A DNA stretch of 8,332 nt from positions 1 through 8,332 of the forward strand of contig CAYZJD010000197.1 in the NCBI GenBank assembly GCA_964478455.1. The letters are read 5' to 3'. The notes under the pieces were generated by a model that was not told the origin of the DNA, did no database searches, and saw only the letters and a program-made list of their open reading frames with translations. Position numbers and translations under genes: made by a program. Shown piece by piece: positions 5,840-8,332 of this stretch (positions are counted from its first letter, which is position 1; the number at the start of each line of letters is the position of its first letter). The stretch is from CAYZJD01 sp964478455 (GTDB lineage Bacteria; Acidobacteriota; Terriglobia; Bryobacterales; Bryobacteraceae).

Positions 5840-7079
5840 GATCCATGGGTCCTAGAAGGTTGCTGGCCCTCGGGACGGGCGCCGGCATAGAAATTGGGGC
5901 GGAGGAACTGAGAGTCGTACTGGCGCGGGTACGACCACGGGGCGTTGTCATCCTGGGCCACGCGACCATCACCGGGTTTCGCGAGCGGCCGGCAGCCGAG
6001 TGGGGAGCCGAATATGCGGCGTTTCTGAAGCAGCTCGGCTGTGGCCACCTCGCCGCGACTGCCCTTCTTCCGCGGAGCGAGCTGATCGTGCGGCAACTGT
6101 CGCTGCCCGGGGTTTCCAACCGAGATCTCGGCGCCGCGATTCAATACCAGGCTGACTCGCTCCATCCTTACGGCGAAGACGAAGCGCGGTACGCCTTTGC
6201 GCGCCTCGGACGGAGCCCGGCGGTCCTGATTGCCATTGCGGGAGCGGCTCTCATCGACCGGTACGCCGAGTTGTTCGGCGAGGCGGGCGTCAAGCTGGCC
6301 TCGATGACCGTTTCTCCCGCGGCGCTCTACTCCGCTGCACGATTGCTTTCAGCGCCGCCAGCCGACGGATTCCTGGCCACGGCCGGCAGCAACGGCAACC
6401 TGGAGCTGTACGGTGAAAGCTCCGCGCGGCCGCTGTTGAGCGCGGTGGTGGACGCGCCCTGGGAGCGGGCGGCGGCGCTCGCGGCGGCGGAACTCCGGTT
6501 GCCGCCGGACCTTGCCGCCCTGGCCGTCGCCGATGTTCTGCCGGCGCCGGTGCGAGTTCCCGACGACTACGATGCGGCGAAGCACGCGCTCGCCTATGCC
6601 GGCGCGCNNNNNNNNNNAGGTTCATTCCCACCGCGGCGCTGGCGACCGTGCTCGTGGCGCTCGCGGCCGCCGTCGTGATGCAGGGCAAGCTCGAGGAGCG
6701 CCGCTATCTGGAGAACCTCCAGGCGGAGATCGCGAAGCTGGAGCCGCGGGCCGCCAAGGCGGTCGGCGCGGAACAAGCGGTCGAGGCGGCGCGGGCCCGT
6801 ATCCAGATGCTCGACGATTTCCGGAGGCGGACGCAGGCTGACCTCGACCTCGTGCAGGAACTCACCAGGCTGCTTGCGCCGCCTGGCTGGCTGAACTCTC
6901 TGGAGATGACGCGCGATTCGGCGAGCCTTTCGGGCGAAACGGAGCAGGCGGCCACGCTGCTGCGGACGCTGGACAACTCGGCGCTGCTCAGAAACTCGGA
7001 GTTCACGATGCCGATCGCCCGCGCGCGGGGCATCGGGATGTTCCGCATCCGGGCCCAGCGGGAAGGAGGGCGGCCGTGA
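5836..7079 (+). CDS. gspL: GspL, PilM/PilN-like assembly platform protein, interrupted by an assembly gap
   Basis: Inner-membrane protein that recruits GspE and contacts GspM. The first part (5836-6606, 257 residues) is a PilM-like actin-fold domain with GIEIGAEELRVVLARV near 17-32 and LLPRSELIVRQLSLPG near 78-92. After ten Ns, the frame starting at 6618 encodes a membrane span (FIPTAALATVLVALAAAVV), a coiled coil (about KLEERRYLENLQAEI to ARARIQ), and a PilN-like periplasmic domain with LAPPGWLNSLEM and a TMPIARA...MFRIRAQ ending (153 residues). The two parts are in different frames if the gap is taken as exactly 10 bases; they join if the real gap length is 2 mod 3. Read literally, the first part would stop at 6676-6678. 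GTG 5836 gives a GTGA overlap with gspK; TTG 5827 and ATG 5845 are alternatives. Separate PilM and PilN genes remain possible, but one GspL of more than 410 residues fits better. Confidence 0.82.
6608..6617. other. Assembly gap (10 N) inside gspL
   Basis: Ten unresolved bases lie between the PilM-like domain, ending HALAYAGA, and the membrane segment beginning RFIP. A GspL linker normally holds more residues than three or four here, so the true missing length is probably tens of bases (inference). Confidence 0.95.
7063..7070 (+). promoter_or_regulatory. Strong Shine-Dalgarno for gspM
   Basis: AAGGAGGG, a near-perfect anti-16S match, lies five bases before the GTG at 7076 and fixes the gspM start despite its overlap with gspL. 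It is the best ribosome binding site in the window. Confidence 0.8.
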
Positions 7080-7666
7080 CGCTGACGGCTCGCGACAAGC
7101 GGGCGTTGGGGATTCTGGCGGCGGCCACGGTAGTTACCCTGGCGATCAACTACTTCCTGACCCGCGAGCCGGCGGCGGCGGCGAAGCCGGCGGCCCGCTC
7201 CGCGCTCATCGAGGAGAAGCGTCTCGAGAAACTGCGGCGAATCGCAGCCACGCTTCCGGCAAAGGAAGAGGCGCTCGCGGCTGTCGAGGCGGACCTTGCC
7301 CGGCGCGAGAAGGGGCTGATCCAGGCAGACACGGCGGCGCAGGCGCAGGCTCAGCTTCTCCAGGTCTTCCGGAGGCTGGCTCGGGCCCAGGCGCCAGAGA
7401 TCGAAATTAAGACCGTCGAGATGGGGCAGGTCCGGCCGCTCGGCAAGGACTACGGCGAGATCCTCGTGCCGGTGACCTTCGACTGCCGCATCGAACAACT
7501 GCTGAACCTGCTGGCGGACATCACGGCCCAGCCGGAGGCGATCTCGACGAGCGAGCTGCGGGTCACCACCGCCGATCAAAAAGAGAAAACGATGACCGTG
7601 CGGCTGACACTGGCGGGCGTCGCGCCGCGGCGGCTGGCGTCGGAGAAGAAAGGGCGAGGCGCGTGA
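7076..7666 (+). CDS. gspM: GspM, PilO-like assembly platform protein of type II secretion
   Basis: Single-span inner-membrane protein that pairs with GspL to form the assembly platform. 196 residues. A short cytoplasmic N-terminus (MTLTARDKRA) precedes a membrane span near 11-28, an Ala/Pro spacer (31-40), a long charged coiled coil (about 42-102, with EEKRLEKLRRI and EADLARREKG), and a ferredoxin-like C-terminal domain with EIEIKTVEMG, LVPVTFDCRIEQLLNLLADI and MTVRLTLAGVAPRR. This domain order is that of PilO and the GspM_b type. The GTG start overlaps gspL (GTGA) and has the strong Shine-Dalgarno at 7063-7070. The stop forms another GTGA overlap with the next gene. Sequence identity within this family is low, so assignment depends on architecture and position. 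Confidence 0.87.
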   Translation: MTLTARDKRALGILAAATVVTLAINYFLTREPAAAAKPAARSALIEEKRLEKLRRIAATLPAKEEALAAVEADLARREKGLIQADTAAQAQAQLLQVFRRLARAQAPEIEIKTVEMGQVRPLGKDYGEILVPVTFDCRIEQLLNLLADITAQPEAISTSELRVTTADQKEKTMTVRLTLAGVAPRRLASEKKGRGA

Positions 7667-8332
7667 GGAAGAAACTTCTCCTGCTGAACCTCGTCCTTCT
7701 GTCGCTGGCTGCCGGCCTGGCGTGGCGGATGCGCGAGCGCTGGCTGGAGGCGCGGGCCCGGGAGCAGAAGGTCCTGGGAGCCAAGGTGAAGCCGGAGGTC
7801 CGGCCCGGGCCGGCGTTGAGCCGGCCGCCGCAGCCGCTGGCTTCCGGCAGCTACGCGGAAGTCGCGCAGAAGATGCTGTTTGCCCGAGACCGCAACCCGA
7901 ACGTGATCATCGAGGCGGAGCCGCCCAAGCCGCAGCCGCCGCTCCCGGTGGCGCACGGCCTGATGGACCTCGGGGACGGCCCGATGATCCTGCTCAGCGA
8001 AAGGGCCGGTGATGCGCATCGCGGTTACATGCCCGGGGAAAAGGTGGGAGGGTACACGCTGGTGGCGGTCAACTACGAGGAGATCGTTCTGGAGTGGGAA
8101 GGGCAGCAGATCAAGAAGAAAATATCCGAATTGGAGAGCAAGGAGGCCGCTCCGGAGAGAACGACGGCGCAAGAGCGGCGCGCGGCGGCCGCGAGCGCTC
8201 AGGCCGCGCCGGCTCCACAGAAGGCGACGGTGGTCGCGCCCGCCCGCCAGACCGGCCCGGGGCAGGCCGTTGGCGGGAACTTCCGGGCCTGTATCCCCGG
8301 TGATCCATCACCGCCGGGAAGCGTGTCAGGGG
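7663..8332 (+). CDS. gspC: GspC-like inner-membrane protein of type II secretion (3' partial)
   Basis: The frame opens at GTG 7663 (GTGA overlap with gspM) and stays open to the window end, giving 223 residues. It has a basic start (VRKK), one membrane span (about 5-20), a Pro-rich periplasmic linker (43-60), then SYAEVAQKMLFARDRNP, a second Pro-rich stretch (87-95), and a beta-rich region, about 97-152, resembling the GspC homology region: AHGLMDLGDGPMILL, then RGYMPGEKVGGYTLVAVNYEEIVLEW. In the family this region contacts the secretin GspD, so gspD may follow. After it comes a charged helix and an Ala/Gln/Pro-rich segment; no PDZ domain is visible. The last residues, NFRACIPGDPSPPGS, look like the start of a small separate motif. 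An obvious C-terminus is not reached. A weak GAGG lies three bases before the start. An alternative is a generic secretion-associated membrane protein with a PilP/GspC-type fold. Confidence 0.72.
   Translation, partial: MRKKLLLLNLVLLSLAAGLAWRMRERWLEARAREQKVLGAKVKPEVRPGPALSRPPQPLASGSYAEVAQKMLFARDRNPNVIIEAEPPKPQPPLPVAHGLMDLGDGPMILLSERAGDAHRGYMPGEKVGGYTLVAVNYEEIVLEWEGQQIKKKISELESKEAAPERTTAQERRAAAASAQAAPAPQKATVVAPARQTGPGQAVGGNFRACIPGDPSPPGSVSG

Noticed and set aside
5836..6678. gspL as a truncated pseudogene ending at 6676-6678.
   Set aside because: The stop appears only after the N run and in a frame set by its arbitrary length; the downstream membrane and PilN-like part is intact in another frame.
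1..8332. Type IV pilus operon instead of type II secretion.
   Set aside because: The GspG hallmarks (PPDPWGNPY and the calcium-loop region), the GspK gene and the G-H-I-J-K order are specific to type II secretion; no pilT, pilA or pilQ is present in the window.

Overview
The window is a single co-directional run of type II secretion system (T2SS, general secretory pathway) genes on the + strand, about two thirds G+C. In order they are gspE (5' end outside the window), gspF, gspG, gspH, gspI, gspJ, gspK, gspL (with an assembly gap inside), gspM and a gspC-like gene (3' end outside the window). No RNA gene, CRISPR array, transposase, promoter or convincing terminator is visible. The high G+C, the tight gene packing, the PilM/PilN-like GspL and a GspC-like gene placed after gspM suggest an environmental Gram-negative bacterium. 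Acidobacteriota of the Solibacter/Bryobacter type is my best guess, but it rests on memory of similar clusters, not on a search. A run of ten Ns at 6608-6617 marks this as draft, probably metagenomic, sequence.

Layout: 1-1467 encodes the cytoplasmic secretion ATPase GspE. 1467-2675 encodes GspF, its inner-membrane partner. 2672-4860 encodes the pseudopilins: major GspG, then minor GspH, GspI and GspJ, each with a prepilin-peptidase site and Glu at +5. 4850-5839 encodes the large tip pseudopilin GspK. 5836-7079 and 7076-7666 encode GspL and GspM of the assembly platform. 7663 onward encodes a GspC-like protein, normally the link to the outer-membrane secretin GspD. GspD, GspN and the prepilin peptidase GspO are not in the window; gspD may lie just downstream.

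The genes are translationally packed. Every junction except one overlaps by 1, 4 or 11 bases, and five of them use the GTGA stop/start overlap. The exception is the 118-base gap between gspG and gspH (3113-3230). It holds an array of an 8-base unit (CRATGRCY) and a long imperfect palindrome built from the same unit in opposite orientation. This element looks inserted into an otherwise seamless operon and leaves the gspH start ambiguous.

The second oddity is the GspE Walker A loop, where two glycines are replaced by arginine through single G-to-C differences. I see no previously undescribed system here. The value lies in these two local anomalies, the interrupted gspL, and the unusual position and C-terminus of the GspC-like protein.
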